64,000 nucleotides of DNA from assembly GCA_021234155.1 (NCBI GenBank), contig JAJEKV010000071.1:5332483-5396482 (forward strand). Direction: 5' to 3'. A program made the position numbers and the translations under genes. Shown one piece after another: positions 9,766-22,761 of this stretch. Under the pieces are notes generated by a model. The model was not told the origin of the DNA. It searched no databases and was given only the letters and a program-made list of their open reading frames with translations. Numbering within the stretch: position 1 is the first letter of the stretch; each line of letters begins with the position of its first letter. The DNA is from Isoetes taiwanensis (Eukaryota; Streptophyta; Lycopodiopsida; Isoetales; Isoetaceae).

Positions 9766-12273
9766 TTACATTGTTATTGGGAGACTGGCCATAATTTTTT
9801 CATGGGTCTCCTGTGAAATTCTGTACATGTCTGTGCCTTCTACTTTTTCCATATCAATTTTAGGATATCTTACCACATGGCTGTGCACGGAGGCTTCGGG
9901 TTGTTTAGTGAGCAACATATACTTGAAATTACCCAAGAATTGATAATACAATCCACTTAAGATAACCTCATGCACTCCAAATTTTTGCCCCCATCCATCT
10001 TTGTATGAATCTTCAAGTGTGCATTTGGGTTCTGTGCACTTGAGGATGTAGAAGTCCACACCCTCTGAATTGTCTACCTCAGCATTCACTGCAAAATTGT
10101 CACCTACCTCTACCAAATTACTGATCCATTCATTGGCTTGTTCAAGAGTCTCCTTTTTCTTCTCAACTCCTGGTTTTAAGTCAGTTACCTCCCACTTTCC
10201 AAATCTACCTGTATTGATGCAGGAGTCCCAATTATGATCCATGCAAAACGAGCAGAAACATGACAGGCATCTATGAGCAAGCCTGTTTGGTCTAGTCCTG
10301 CTGACAGGTCTGATACAGTGAATCTTCTTTGTGCCTTTGAGTGTTTCAATTTCATATTCTTCCATGTTTGCCACAACAGGTTCAATTTCCCAAAAATATC
10401 TTTTGATCTCATCTGTTTCATCGATTTGGTAGATCTTTGAAATATGTACATGTAAATTTTACAATATCTTTAGCATGCCTCAGTTGCACACCATTGGGTT
10501 TGAGTTGTTCCTTACTTAGCAACCTTTTGATAACAGCACCTGCACCATCATGTTCACCTTTACCATGAGCAGTGGCAAAGTAGTTCCACACTATTTCCTT
10601 GTCATTGATTGTGAAGTACCTGCCTAAGAAAAAAAAAGGTTTTCCTGACTTGAATTGTGATGAGCAGCCATCACTCCAAAACCAATGCTTCTCATACTCT
10701 ATTTCCTGTTCCTTAAGCCATGCAACATGCTTTTGTAGGCAGTGTTCCACAAATAATGAGTCATGCACTTTATCATCAGAAATGTAAAAGTGAGTCTCTT
10801 TTATGATCTTCCTACCGTTGTTGAGTCTATTCCTGATCTGCTCCAACCTTCTGTTCTTTTTTCTCTTCTTTGGACAGTCTTCTTCTGTCTGCACAGGAAC
10901 AGGAATATCAGCACTTTTGTCATGCCTATATGTTATGTGAACAAGTATAGAAACTTGGTCTGTATGCCAGTGCATTGACTGGGGCTCATTCTGGATCTTG
11001 ATGCTGTAATTTGATACAATTGTATCTTCTGGAAATGATGACACACACTGTTTAAACTGATTGGCCTGCCAATGTGCTATGTAATTGTGTGGAACAAAAT
11101 CTGATATTACCTTCTTCACTTCCTCTTGAAATTCTTTGGGACTTCTGTCCTTCTGTACTAATCTCAAGACAGGTTTGTACCTCAAAGCCTTTCTTGGATC
11201 CCTGAATTCTACGTCTGGTCCCAAAGGTTGCTTTTCAAATGTCTTCCAATTAACTAGTACTGAACCCGTGCCATCCATTTCCTGTGGACATTTTCTAATT
11301 CTATCCAACCCACATTTTTTACACGCCAACATCAAGCAGTTATGATCAAACCACTCCTCATCATCACCTTTGCTGCAGACCACTTGTCTCCATAAATCAC
11401 TGGTACACTTGATTGTATGCTCCTTGGCTGCACATTCTGGGCCAGGGCCACAAATCTCACAGTGGCAGTTGCAATTGTCATGAACTCCACCCGATTTTCT
11501 CAGCCTGTTCAATCCTTGCATGATGTATTCAAATTTCAAGTGGTAAATGCAACAGCATGTATGCCTCTCACGCATCCTCCTTACAAAACTAGGTTTCAAC
11601 CTCTCAAAAGTCTGCAATGCAATTTTGATATGAGGATTCTCCTCTCTAAACCTGAGGTAGAATTGCAACTGCAGGGAAATCGTGTGAATGCCAAATAAAT
11701 GCTACATATAATGAACCCTACAATATAGGATGAATACTTACTTGGCTGACTTCAAGAAGGTGAATTGGATGTTCCATCTTTATTCCTGTCTCTGATACAT
11801 ACTTCCTCACGTCTTTCTTGTATGGAGAAACTCTTGTATTTTCTGTCCAGAACTTGATAACAGCTTCTCTATTGTGATCTAACATGCTATCCATCCGCTT
11901 CCTCCTCCTGAACATTGACCAAGGTCCTTCCCCTTTGTTAGCTTGCACCCTTCTTTGAAAAGCATTTGAAATTGTTTTTCTGGGGATCTTTGAGCAATCC
12001 GCCCCTTCGCTTGATTCAATGGCTTGACACCATTTGTACCGCTGCCGCCATTATCAGGGTGGACTTCCTTGCACGAAGCATGTCATAATTCCTCTCAAAC
12101 TTATGTTCTTGCATTGTTTCCTTCAAATTCTTCACCATTTGCTCGGCCATAGTAACCTGCTTAGATTTCTTTATAGAAGCAATTGGTAAATCCCTTTGCC
12201 CTCCAAAGAAGATCAAGGATCGGCCTTTGTCATTGTCATCAACATTTTGTCTTGATTTGGTTGAATACTTCAT
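9766..12273 (-). CDS. Transposon-associated Cys-rich protein, possible DDE-like transposase
   Basis: A long minus-strand coding region in three pieces. Piece one (12273 to about 11742) starts MKYSTKSRQNVDDND, has a Lys/Arg-rich segment, slips frame near 12040, and continues through RMDSMLDHNREAVIKFW to a donor GTAAGT. A 73 bp intron (11669-11741) ends in CCTGCAG. Piece two (11668-10418) has a C-x-C-x2-C cluster (CNCHCEICGPGPEC), a second one (CLMLACKKCG) and the blocks HWFWSDGCSSQFKSG and ATAHGKGEHDGAGAV. Piece three (10420-9766, another frame) has a CLSCFCSFCMDH cluster. I recall the SDG/HGKGE..GAG block from widespread uncharacterised proteins in cnidarians and early land plants. The spaced acidic residues suggest an RNase H-fold transposase, but the family is unnamed to me. 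It is the best candidate for the mobility gene of the surrounding inverted-repeat unit. Only two frame slips and no other stops suggest it is young. Confidence 0.6.
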
Positions 12274-13170
<897 letters not shown>

Positions 13171-13900
13171 GGAAAAGTAGAACAGACCATTTGTGGTTGA
13201 TGCAGCTTCTGTGATATATGCATGAATGGATGCATATATCATCATTATTAATATAATTATATGAAATAGTCGTAGACACTATTTAAATGGTGAGTGGTTA
13301 AGGATTTCTGTGTTTAGTATACCTAAGGAAGGGCAAATTAGCATTATAGGCCTAATGTTCTCAATTCTCTTATATTTTTGTAATCTGGAATAGGCCTGTG
13401 TGCAAAGAATTCTTAAACGGACTGAAAACAAAATGAAAATGAACATTCAGTTACAAATTCAAAACCATACGAAGGAAATATAGGCTCCATATATGGGCTT
13501 CGATTCCAGTAAACCGTAAGCCGAATATCCGCGTATAATGGAGGCTGAATGCCCCATTTTAAACTGCAAGCCAAATACCTCAAATTAAAGAATTTTCCAC
13601 GAAATACAAAACATCTTAGGTTTAAGCTTGGAATAGAGCAGCGGTTGCAGTGATCCAAAGCGCCGCGGACCTCCGTCCAAGGTATTGAACTTGGTGAGAT
13701 GTCTCGTTGCATGGGCATGGAAAAAAGGTGCTTAATTATTGGAGATGCAGCTGGAAGGCTTGATACTTGGCCCCATGATCTTTTGAAGCATTCACACGAC
13801 TTGCAGCCATGTTGGCATGGTGGATGCAGGTTGTTTTTGCTTCTGTTCCTTGAGTCTAGATCATCAAATTTCAACCACATTTGTAGCATTACAACTGTAT

Positions 13901-13945
13901 TGATCTTCTAAAATGATCTTCTAAAATGATCTTCTAAAATGAGTA
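13901..13945 (+). repeat. 15 bp direct repeat, three copies
   Basis: ATCTTCTAAAATG with a 2 bp spacer occurs three times in a row. Short simple duplication. Confidence 0.9.
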
Positions 13946-14634
13946 GGACATTTGGAGTGCAGAATATGCTTTGTCTTAGTTTCATTAATCATCTTGATTT
14001 AACCACTCTATTTTTATAGTATGTTTGGCTGGGCAGTGATCCGATCTTTGTTCTTTTCATCTTTTCATTTGACAGGTTGTGAAACTTCAAATTTTGTGCA
14101 ATTTTGTGATTGTTATATCATCAGGTGGGTGTGATTTATGCCACTTCACCCTCCGGCCATGGAGGGCAACCCTCCGTGCGCAGCACCTTGTTCTACTTAG
14201 GTTCGGTCTATTTTCTTTACTAGATAAATCAGCATACTGCCCCTCCTAACATCTTCATCACGGCCTGATACAAAACAAGTGACATCAACCTCGAAGATTT
14301 TCAAACTCTTACCTTAAATGATATGTGAAAAAAATGCACATTTAAATATCATTAATTAGGCTAAGGCACTAATATGTTTACAAAATGCTACAAAAGTGGA
14401 GCTCTAGGACCATTTTACATTTTCAAATATGCAATGAATGAAAAACTGGGCAGAGAAGAGTCGTGTATCTATTTGTCCTTATAGGAAGTGTTTGGTTGGC
14501 ATAACATTTGCACTCCATGATAGAACATTATCTTTATGCCATCATGTTTGCAAATATGAGAACAACTACAAAGATTATAAGGGATGCTTGATCTAGGCTG
14601 CTTTGCTTGCTTTAAGTCATCATCCTTTCTTTGT

Positions 14635-14870
14635 GTGCCATGTAAGCCATAAGGTGTTCAAATGCAAATTCACATCTTTGTCTTTATCAAACCCATAACC
14701 CTTGTTTTTCAACGTTGTAACCTGTCTCTTTGGCATACGGTTTTCAAATGTATTCACATCTCTGTCTTCCCCCAATAGCATAAGTCCTTTTTTTTCCAGC
14801 ATTGTAACTTATCCCTTTGGCATAAGGTTTTCAATGTAAGTTCACATCTTTGTCTTCCAATAAGCCTTTT
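14635..14870 (+). repeat. ~86 bp tandem repeat, 2.5 copies
   Basis: Imperfect units share TTCACATCTTTGTCTT, a run of T, AACGTTGTAAC and CCCTTTGGCATAAGGTTTTC, spaced about 84-87 bp apart (anchors near 14670, 14756 and 14843). Confidence 0.75.
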
Positions 14871-15189
14871 CTAATGCCCATAATGTGTCTTTCTGCTAGA
14901 ACGTCAGGCAAATAAATAGTTCTAGCTGTCTTGCAGGATGCCTATAAGGGAGCTCGAGAAGCCTCACCATTTATAAGTAAACATAAGCTTAATCCATGAC
15001 ATGAGCAGTACAAGCCAAACACATGACTTAATCAAACGATGCCACAAGTTATGAAGATGAGATTTAGTTACCTTCTGCGAATGCAATACCATTACCAGGT
15101 CCATGCTGATCAATCGTATATAGACATAACATAACTACCCATAGCATTGCTTCTAGAGCTTGCCAAGAGTTTAAAATTCAAGTATAGTT

Positions 15190-16637
15190 ACAGCAGTATA
15201 GCACTATAAAGCACACGGAAAATTGTTCTCCGTTGAGGAAGAACCTTTTTGCAAACCATTTGCTAGCAACATCATAGTTTTGGCACCACCCGACGAACTT
15301 TTCTATGACTATCCCGGATGCTTCTTGGAACGCCTTGCCATATAAGTTTTCGTCCATTTGCACCAACTTCAAGACCGTAGCCAAAATTTTTTGCATCATT
15401 ATCATCCCCATAAACCTTAAAAATGCCATGTAAATAGGAGCCATGCCTAGTTGAAATGCTTCAAAATGAAGACAGAAATAGTGATCAAAGCAGTGAAAAA
15501 CCTGTTCAAAAAGAAAAATGGTGAGCAATACGCCACAGAATAAATAGTGTAAGAAAACGAACTTCCTAAGTATCAACTTACCGTAAGCATCCATGATGCA
15601 CTTTCAACATTATAAGGATCAGACTTCACATATCGATGACTGAAAGTGCAACCATTATGCATATCTACTTTATGGTCATCAGTTAGATGGGTGACAAGGG
15701 TTGTTATATCTGTTGTAACTGAACATTCAGATCCTGCATATGGGCAATTATATGTTCCAACTCTTTTCATGCTTCAGTTTGCTGTAGTATGTAAATATGC
15801 CTGTACAGCCTAAGCTGCGGTATTTGCAGTGTACCCTTAGTGAGTCGGCTACCTTCTCAAGAACCAAACATCGGATATTCCCAAGATCTTGTCTGCAAGT
15901 AGGACAGCAACCGTGAACCCTTGTTTTACAGCTGGAACATAGGGTATGACCATTTGGACATTGCAATTTTTCACAAGGCATGTCATTAGATCATAAGACT
16001 TTTACATAATTTCAAAGAAAAGCTGGAGCTTTGAAACGTGATTCTACATTTTTAACAGGCAAGCAAAATGGACAGCAGAAAGAGGTCCGTTAAACCCTAT
16101 CATGCAAGCAACTACAAACTATAGCATTACAAAACCTGAAATAATAACAACAATAAAGCAAACAGACATTAGATTGCTTCACTCTGCTAAGTTCTAAAAT
16201 ATCCTGGAGATACATATACATGAAACATTGCAGATTCTAGTGGACTAGACATTGCAAATAAAAAGGAGCTCATATGATGGAAAGAAGAGAATAGACTAGA
16301 AACAACATTGGCACCAGACATGAAGTCAAGACGAATAGCAGAGTATAAACTGGAAATAACTTTGGCTTAAAGCATGGAAACTGACATGATATAGGTCAAA
16401 ATTTAAACCGGAGAGCAATGACATTGTAACATTTACATTTACATGCCTAGACATTGAGCTTACCTGGTAAATAGGGGGGCGGGGCACTCCAGAAGTTCAT
16501 AGACCATGAATGATAGATACACCAGATTTTGTTGGGACTGATACCAAAGGTTTGATAGCAACAGCTGCGGATTTCTCTGTGTTGATAGAAAAATCAACTG
16601 AAGACTCCAAGACATCAACCACAATACCAGGATCCAT
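15190..16637 (-). pseudogene. SINA/SIAH-type RING E3 ubiquitin ligase pseudogene
   Basis: Exon 1 (16637-16464) starts MDPGIVVDVLESSVDFSINT and reaches VYELLECP then PPIYQ, followed by a GTAAGC donor. The RING residues between ECP and PPIYQ (expected VCTNSMY) are deleted and the frame is lost. Exon 2 (about 15948-15571) has CPNGHTLCSSCKTRVHGCCP, then LGNIRCLVLEKVADSLRV, YYSKLKHE, an 8 bp loss, CPYAGSECSV, DDHKVDMHNGCTFSHRYVKS and SASWMLT. A clean GTAAGT…GAACAG intron follows. Exon 3 (about 15502-15255) has VFHCFDHYFCLHFEAFQLGM, then a 1 bp loss at MGDDND and GLEVGANGRKLIWQGVPRSI…DSHRKVR, after which the substrate-binding domain ends early. The acceptor before exon 2 reads TTGCAA, not CAG. Introns are kept, so this is a DNA-level copy rather than a retrocopy. 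Confidence 0.9.
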
Positions 16638-17029
16638 ATTAATTTGTTCTGACTTATGGCTGCAAATATTAACCATATCAAAGGACTAACTGGGATTTGA
16701 TTTCACATACAAACCAGTTATTTTGATAGCTTTCCTGCAACGATTGATTATGAAGCGTGGCTTAGTGATCCTACTCACATTAAACCTTGATCACCAAGAA
16801 GCTTACCTGCCAGAACCGGTGAAGAAACAAAGGAATCCGGAATGCCGGATTGCAGAAGAGGGATACGAAAATGCTCTGCTCCAAATTTTGTGAAAAGCTT
16901 TCCCTTAAATCCGCAAGAACAGAGTTGCATATGCCAAATCCACTGCCTTCTATCACCAGACTCATCTGCCCAGCTCCTGCTCTGGTATGCATAACCCTGG
17001 CCTTCCCAACCATTGCCGTTACCTCCCTG
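16638..17029. other. Upstream flank of the SINA copy
   Basis: Lies between exon 1 of the SINA pseudogene and the right inverted repeat. It probably contains the former 5' UTR or promoter of that gene. I see no TATA box or open frame that I would call. Confidence 0.35.
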
Positions 17030-17210
17030 CCTTGCCAGTTACCCGGTTGGCTTTACGAAAGGAGACGTGGAGTTCTTTACCACCTGACCGAGAGTTTACA
17101 TGAAATAGGAGGTTTTGAGCAGTCACCAGCATATCCTAAGGATATTCTAGCATATACTTAGGATATGCCAAAAACCCACATAAACAAGGGTTTGCCCCCC
17201 TAGGGGCACC
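17030..17210 (-). repeat. Right terminal inverted repeat candidate
   Basis: Reverse-complement match to 2349-2520. It ends GGGTTTGCCCCCCTAGGGGC then ACC at 17210 and contains the same AT-rich hairpin (about 17132-17168, with one base change in each arm). It keeps GACCGAGAGTTTACA (17087-17100) and CCAGTTACCCGGTTGG (about 17034-17050). The sequence beyond 17210 shows no similarity to the DNA left of 2349. Confidence 0.65.
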
Positions 17211-18534
17211 AAAAAGATGGGCTTTGTTGCATGGTGCATTGTAGAACATTTTAAACCGCTAATCGAGTTTATGAGTTCTAAATTTGACAATAAACTCAAT
17301 GTTGTGTGAATTGTACTTGATGTTGCATAATCAATAAAATACATCCAAAGGGTTGGGGGGGGGCTAGTTTTACTTGGAGAGACACGTGTACCTATCTCCA
17401 AACAAACATGATAAGCCATAAAGTGCAAAAAAAGAGTGGAAATTTATTACTGCCAAAGAGTGGAACATCTAATACTGCAAAGTTTTTTCCCTGAAAAACC
17501 CCTTAGGGCGAGGGTTTTTTAATCCTAATAGTAATATATTCGTTGTATTTTTCTTCTTTGGGTTCCATAGGCCAATTGTTTTCTCAAGACGATAAAAATC
17601 AATTCAATTTAAGTCAATTCAATTAACATTGTTTCTATTACAAAAAAACAGGTTGTTTCACAATAAGTCGTATTTAATTAAAGTGGGACTCATTCCATTC
17701 CCATTTTTTTTCGGAACCCGGTTAATTTACATAAAAAGTAGCACCCCGACCCGAAAACTATCCTTAATTCGAATTTTTGAATAAAACTCTGAATCTGAGC
17801 TTTGCTGCAGTTTTCCCTGGTTCGCGAGTCGAGAACAAAAACAATGCAACTGAAACAAAGGAAATTCATTAAAGTTTGAAACCAAAGATCTAGTTGAATA
17901 AGAATTTTTATTAATAAATTGAAGCAGATACAATGTATTTTACATGGGGACGCAGAGACCATGGTGGTCTTCTTTGTCACTATAGTTACATCATCTTGGT
18001 AGGTGGTCCACCTTAGGGGATTAACTTGCGGGGCTTCTTCATGCCGTCCCTGTAAGCCTTGGGGCAACTTTGAAGAGTGTGGAATGCCTCACGTGGAGGT
18101 GCCTCTGGAGCCTACTGGGACGACTGTCCACCCGACTTCTCCACTCGCCTCCATGACCTTTCATCGAATATGCTCCTTCCCCAACCTCCGTGGATGTTAT
18201 GCAATGCTTGCAAGATGCTTTGAGCTTCTGGACTTTCTCATTTTGTTCTTAGCCTGTTCTTTATCCCTGTGGTGTAGCGAGCAACCTTGTCCCAAAAGTA
18301 GGGCAAGAGTGTAGCGTGACCAGGGATCCGTGCTTAAGCGGTATTTCTTCCGCCTTGAGCCGGATCTCGTGGTCGCCTGGAGCGGTCTGTGATGCCCGGC
18401 GGGATGCGTGGCTGGTGTGGGATCGTGCCTAAACCACCGGAGCAAGGAGAGTATGATTAACAATTACGGTGCCATTAGTCAAAACGAAGAAAAGAATGTT
18501 GAAATCAAATTACAACGGAGAACATTCATTCCAT
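17211..18534. other. 3' flank of the HAD-like gene, unassigned
   Basis: No product recognised. Minus-strand open frames at 17690-18067 and 18197-18463 are short. A coding-like minus stretch around 18300-18010 (…RSIFDERSWRRVEKS… and …KAYRDGMKKPRKL) might be remains of an older gene or a distant exon, but stops interrupt every frame. Confidence 0.35.
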
Positions 18535-18890
18535 ACAACTGCATCCAATGACGTGGGAAGTAGTGTCTTTCTCGACTCGCGAGTCGAGAAAGGCCCATAA
18601 AAGTCAAAGTACAACCATTCTCATTAGAATATGGTTGCATCCAATCACACACGGAAGCATACAAATGCTTTCGTCAACGAGACACAACCAGCATGCCTTT
18701 CGACTCGCGAGTCGAGAAAAGGTGAAACCCAATGTACAAGCATTATCATAATAGATTGTGGCTGCATCCAGTGACACAATCAAACATACAAATGGTTTCA
18801 TCAACAGGACAAGCATGCCTTTCTCGACTCGTGAGTCGAGAAAGGCATCGAAAACTCAATATACAAGTATATTCATTACAAAATGGTCAA
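18535..18890 (+). repeat. Tandem ~125 bp units, each with a palindrome
   Basis: Three related units contain TGCATCCAATGAC / ATCCAATCACAC / ATCCAGTGACAC, a CATACAAATG block and a palindrome. The palindromes are at 18567-18592 (26 bp perfect inverted repeat centred on CGACTCGCGAGTCG), about 18697-18720 and 18819-18844 (one central mismatch). They lie just downstream of the stop codon of the HAD-like gene, probably in its 3' UTR or flank. Confidence 0.85.
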
Positions 18891-19830
18891 TACGTGTTCA
18901 CGTTCGATTACAATATTCACACAATTTTACTATCTGAAAGCAGGGTTCACTCTTCTTGTTCACCAAAGTATTTGTCGTCCATAGCTTTCATGATCGGCTT
19001 GCTCTCTGGATCGGGTTCCGTGAGGCTCGGATAGTTCGTAAGCACATCGGGCGACAAGAATGGCAAAGAGGGATTCGCCAAAGGCAGGATGAGTCCAGAA
19101 GGACAACCACCTATCCGTCTCATATTCTTCGGTCGATATGGCTTAGCAATGATTGTATTTTTTTTGGCGTTATGATAGCACTTGTAGGCGGAGTCGTCTA
19201 TGATCGCGTGTTGTGTTTGCCATAGTCCGGAATTGCTCATAAACCCCACATCCACCTTTTCACCATTATAGGCTTCCCCTTTGTGATGGCTGGATCGAGG
19301 TCCTTCACATGCTCGACCCTTTTCGTTTCCCCAAAGCGAACTTGAACTTCAAAACCTGAAATGCCGAGAACACCAAGAACATTGACAATATTTTTCTTTT
19401 GCCATACAAGACCATATGCCCCGCCGAATCCCGTTCGGGCACCATTCAACAATTTCCTTAGCTCTAGGGCCTCGGATACACTATTTTATGCTCTGTTTTG
19501 ATTGGGATGCGAGGTGTTAATCTCGGGGACATCTTTGTCGTGGTATCTGCAGCTAATACTCCATTGGCGTCAAATATTACAAGCTTGGTGGGACCATTTG
19601 GATCCCGATTGGAGTTTGGCTCGACCATATTTCCGATTCGCCGGGATCCAAATTGGGATCATTATCTTTTCAGGTCCTTTTCCGGGCCGTGAGCGGTGTC
19701 TTGCTCGGATTGTCTTTGGGGAGTGCATTCTCCTCCTCGCGACGTGAACCGTTGGAATCCATTGACAATGATCCCGAGTCGTTGACATCGAACTCCCCGA
19801 AATGATGACACATGTCGGGAAAGGAGGCGT

Positions 19831-19907
19831 TTTCTCGACTTCGCGAGTCGAGAAATGAAAAAGGTATTGAAAGGAACGAGTTTTCTCGACTTCGCGAAGT
19901 CGAGAAA
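19831..19907 (+). repeat. Two intronic palindromes
   Basis: TTTCTCGACTTCGCGAGTCG and, 50 bp on, a longer perfect inverted repeat TTTCTCGACTTCGCGAAG… (19880-19907). Both sit in the intron between two exons of the minus-strand HAD-like gene. Confidence 0.9.
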
Positions 19908-20418
19908 CACCGATAGAGCAAAGTAAACTCACCTCAATCTCAGATTCTCAAGAATGTGTTCGGCAAACATCTCGGTCTAAACCTTCGACATTCACGCCTA
20001 CGCCGCCTTTGTCTCCCTCGCCCTCGCCGTCTTTCTTCGCTTCCATTTGTCTTCCTCCCCTTGAAATGCTCATGAAGCGGATCCGTGTATGATTGAATGG
20101 TTTCAACCATGTCCTTATTTCCAACCACGGATATAGGTTTCATTCCAACAAAGATAGCACCCCGAGAGAACAGGCCATTCATGTACCACTCGCATACAAT
20201 TTGATCTTCCTCGACCAAGCTGGTTATGAAGTACTTGATAACTCTTGGCCGGATAGGAATTCTATGTATAGGACCGGTCGCGCCATCTTTGCTGACCTTG
20301 TCCATCGATGGAACATCCTCCATAAACCTGCCCCCCTTCCAGGGTTCCATCTGCTCTTGAGAGATCATGAACTTGTCAAGATAATGATGCTCGCTAGACC
20401 ACCACTTATTCAGGTCGA

Positions 20419-20423
20419 CCGCC
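20419..20423. repeat. Target-site duplication of element I, left copy (CCGCC)
   Basis: CCGCC directly precedes the TGTTGG start of the left LTR and recurs at 58266-58270 directly after the CAACA end of the right LTR. Removing the insertion and one copy restores an open reading frame in the host exon. Confidence 0.95.
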
Positions 20424-22761
20424 TGTTGGAGATTATCCTGGGTGGTCTCCAACTGGGGCCTTACAAGTGTGTTTTGATGGTCAGGACCTCCAGATCACTT
20501 GAGGTGATCAATCTGCACTGCAAAAGAAACTCTGAATTTGCAAGGAAATCTCAAATCAGCTAGAGTCCCTAAAGCAAAAAAAACTAGCAGCACTCAGACA
20601 TTCACCACACCATGCATCTACTTCAAAAGCACTTAAAATCTTTACTAGAGTGTGCTAGCCAACTCCAGAAAACTGTTGTGAAAGGTCTACAGTATAAATG
20701 CTCACAGATTTCTCACAAATCAAATTCCTGACTGGGTCAATTTTTGGTCAATGGCCTGGACAGTGAGCTCGATTCTGCCAAATGCTAGACTATGATCTTT
20801 TGTGGCAGAAACCAATTCCCACACCTAGGTATGCTCCTGTAGGTCACGTGCATATGCTCATTTATTCCAAACAGAGCTTGGATTCTTGCTGTAACATGTA
20901 CTGCCAGAGTCACAATGACAATGTCTGTAACAGTTTTTGCACTCTGATTGTCAATAATATTTTTTTACGTTTTTTCTACTCTGAACACTCACTACTGATG
21001 CTCCTAATTGTTCAAACACCAATAGTATTTTGCTAACTTCTTTTGTGCTTAATAACAATGCAAAGTAAAATGAGTTTAATCACAATCTCACACAATCTTT
21101 TCCCAAATTCCGATTTTCATTAAGTCAAAACAGTAAATTCACAACACGAGGTATTCAAGAATGCCATTTGGATCACCGAGAGAATAACTCAATCACAAAA
21201 TAAATTTCAAGTTTCAAGAATTTCAAGGATATTTCATCACAAATGCCTCGATTTTGATTTCAAGCGGGGAGGATCTTATGCAAGCTCTCAGACGCCACGA
21301 CTCCCGTTCTCGGTCTTCAAATCCGCTTATCGCCCTCGAAAAAATTGATGGAACAAAACCCCTTTTTAAAATCCCCCGTCTTGGTCCGATCTTGGCAAAT
21401 TCGCAATCAATCTTTGCGGTTTTGGTTTAATTGGGCTGTTCTTTGGTGGAATAGGACAAAACCGCCAACAAATGCAATGATCACCCCGTTTGTCCCAACA
21501 AAAAAGGAGGTTTCTTGGCAAATTCAAATTTTAGGGTTCGACATGATATATCCCACAGGCCGAGATCAAAAGGTGGGCCTAGGTATAAATAGAGATCCAC
21601 ATTCTATTTTCTTGATTACGTGGTCTCCTCCCACGCCAAGCTCGGCTCGTGTTTCGAGTTGGCATGCCAGGGGGGACGCCACTTGGCAGAGGATAAGAGG
21701 GTAGATAGATGGGGGGGTAGAATAGGAAAAATTTTGCATTTTTGGCATGGGACACGGTTCCCAAGAAATGAAATTTGAAGGTCTATATAGGGTCTTTTTT
21801 TGAGATTTTTGTGCCGGTGGCATACTTTCAATGGAGCTTCAAGATGGCAAGGACAAATTTTGGAAAAATAATATTTTGAAAAATGATGAATGAGTGGGCA
21901 AGGTCAATGTGATATGTGTTGGTCAAACAAGGTATTTTGCCCAAATGGATGATGAGGTGGCAATAGGTGAAAATGTAGTGGAAGGATAGAAAATAGGTCA
22001 ACTAGGGTAAACAAGGCTAGTAGGTTCACTTCCCAAGGTAATTTGATCATTTGGTTGACCATTTTTTTTTTTTTTGAGTTTGGTTAAAACTTCGCCTAGT
22101 CATCTTTTGATGATGTGGAGTGATGTGATGATGTGGAAATTTGGTGCTTAGGTGGCAACATGATGAATGAGACATGAAGGTAGCAAATGATGAGTGGACC
22201 AGAGTAGCTTTGGAGGTGATGACATGTACATCTAGTCATCATGCCATGTCACTTGGAGATAGTGACTAGGCATCTTTGTTTTTTTTGTATTTTTGTGCTT
22301 AGCACATATGTTTTGCTTTTTAGCTACTTGGTATGAAGTGTGTGACAATGGAATAGTAAGGCATGAGATGAGCATGGTGATATAGAGTTCGATGCTAGGC
22401 AACTTTTAGATCTGACAACTTCCTTGGGAAATGTGCCCTAGGTCATGGTAGGTCAACTATGAAACAAATGGTTATACATAAAAAGCATGATGGTATAGGA
22501 TGTGAAAAGGCAATGAGGGTGAAAAATAGGATAAGGATGATGGTATGATGGTGCAAAAGGCAAATAGAGAATTTTCACAATATGAGAAGGATAAATACCA
22601 TATCATAGCTTGCCATCTTCACAGGGGTCTTCCAAACCTCATAAGTGCCTTCAGAGCTAGAAAATGCATTCAATCCTTGGAGTTTGAGTTGTGAACTTGT
22701 GTCTTGACTTAAAGTCATCCTTTGGGTTCTTCATCAGCATCCTAGTCTTCAAGTCTTTTGG
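20424..22761 (-). repeat. LTR of element I, left copy, first part
   Basis: Near-identical along its whole length to 55847-58175. It begins TGTTGGAGATTATCC and is cut at TTTGG (22757-22761) by element III, resuming at 35941. Short open frames inside it are not genes. Differences from the right LTR cluster at CAG/CTG sites. Confidence 0.95.

Larger units (their letters stand above)
13171..15179. other. Spacer with small tandem repeats, no clear gene
   Basis: Open frames at 13413-13911 on both strands overlap and have no recognisable motif. An AFTRLAAMLAWWMQVVFASV stretch at 13787-13850 (plus) looks like a fragment of a coding exon but I cannot place it. The rest is AT-rich with two small tandem repeats listed separately. 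Confidence 0.35.
18947..20423 (-). pseudogene. NIF-type HAD-domain gene, 3' part (interrupted by element I)
   Basis: Exon 20423-19932 continues the reading frame from 58266 (…RSAV then DLNKWWSSEHHYLDKFMISQ), ends in an Arg-rich tract and a GAG/GTGAGT donor. After an intron with two palindromes, a Ser/Asp-rich exon (about 19810-19680) leads to KLVIFDANGVLAADTT (about 19590-19540), the HAD nucleophile motif in its plant NIF-like DxN form. Then come GIWSCMA (about 19420, another frame), EHVKDLDPAITKGKPIMV and HAIIDDSAYKCYHN (about 19185), the third motif. The protein ends MDDKYFGEQEE at a TGA (18947-18949). This matches the order of NIF/FCP1-like phosphatase domains. Frame slips occur near 19690, 19440 and 19245. 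Whatever its earlier role, a 38 kb insertion now splits the coding exon. Confidence 0.65.

Noticed and set aside
15178-15594. 138-codon minus open frame read as one protein
   Set aside because: It runs through a GTAAGT…CAG intron and past a frameshift in the SINA copy; only its middle third is real exon sequence.
18567-18844. CRISPR-like array (regular palindromic repeats with spacers)
   Set aside because: Spacers are themselves repeated, repeats are imperfect, and the genome is eukaryotic; it is a tandem satellite with palindromes.
21345-21831. Frames shared by both LTRs of element I (also 56661-57422)
   Set aside because: Shared only because the LTRs are near-identical; lengths differ between copies and there is no start context or family match.
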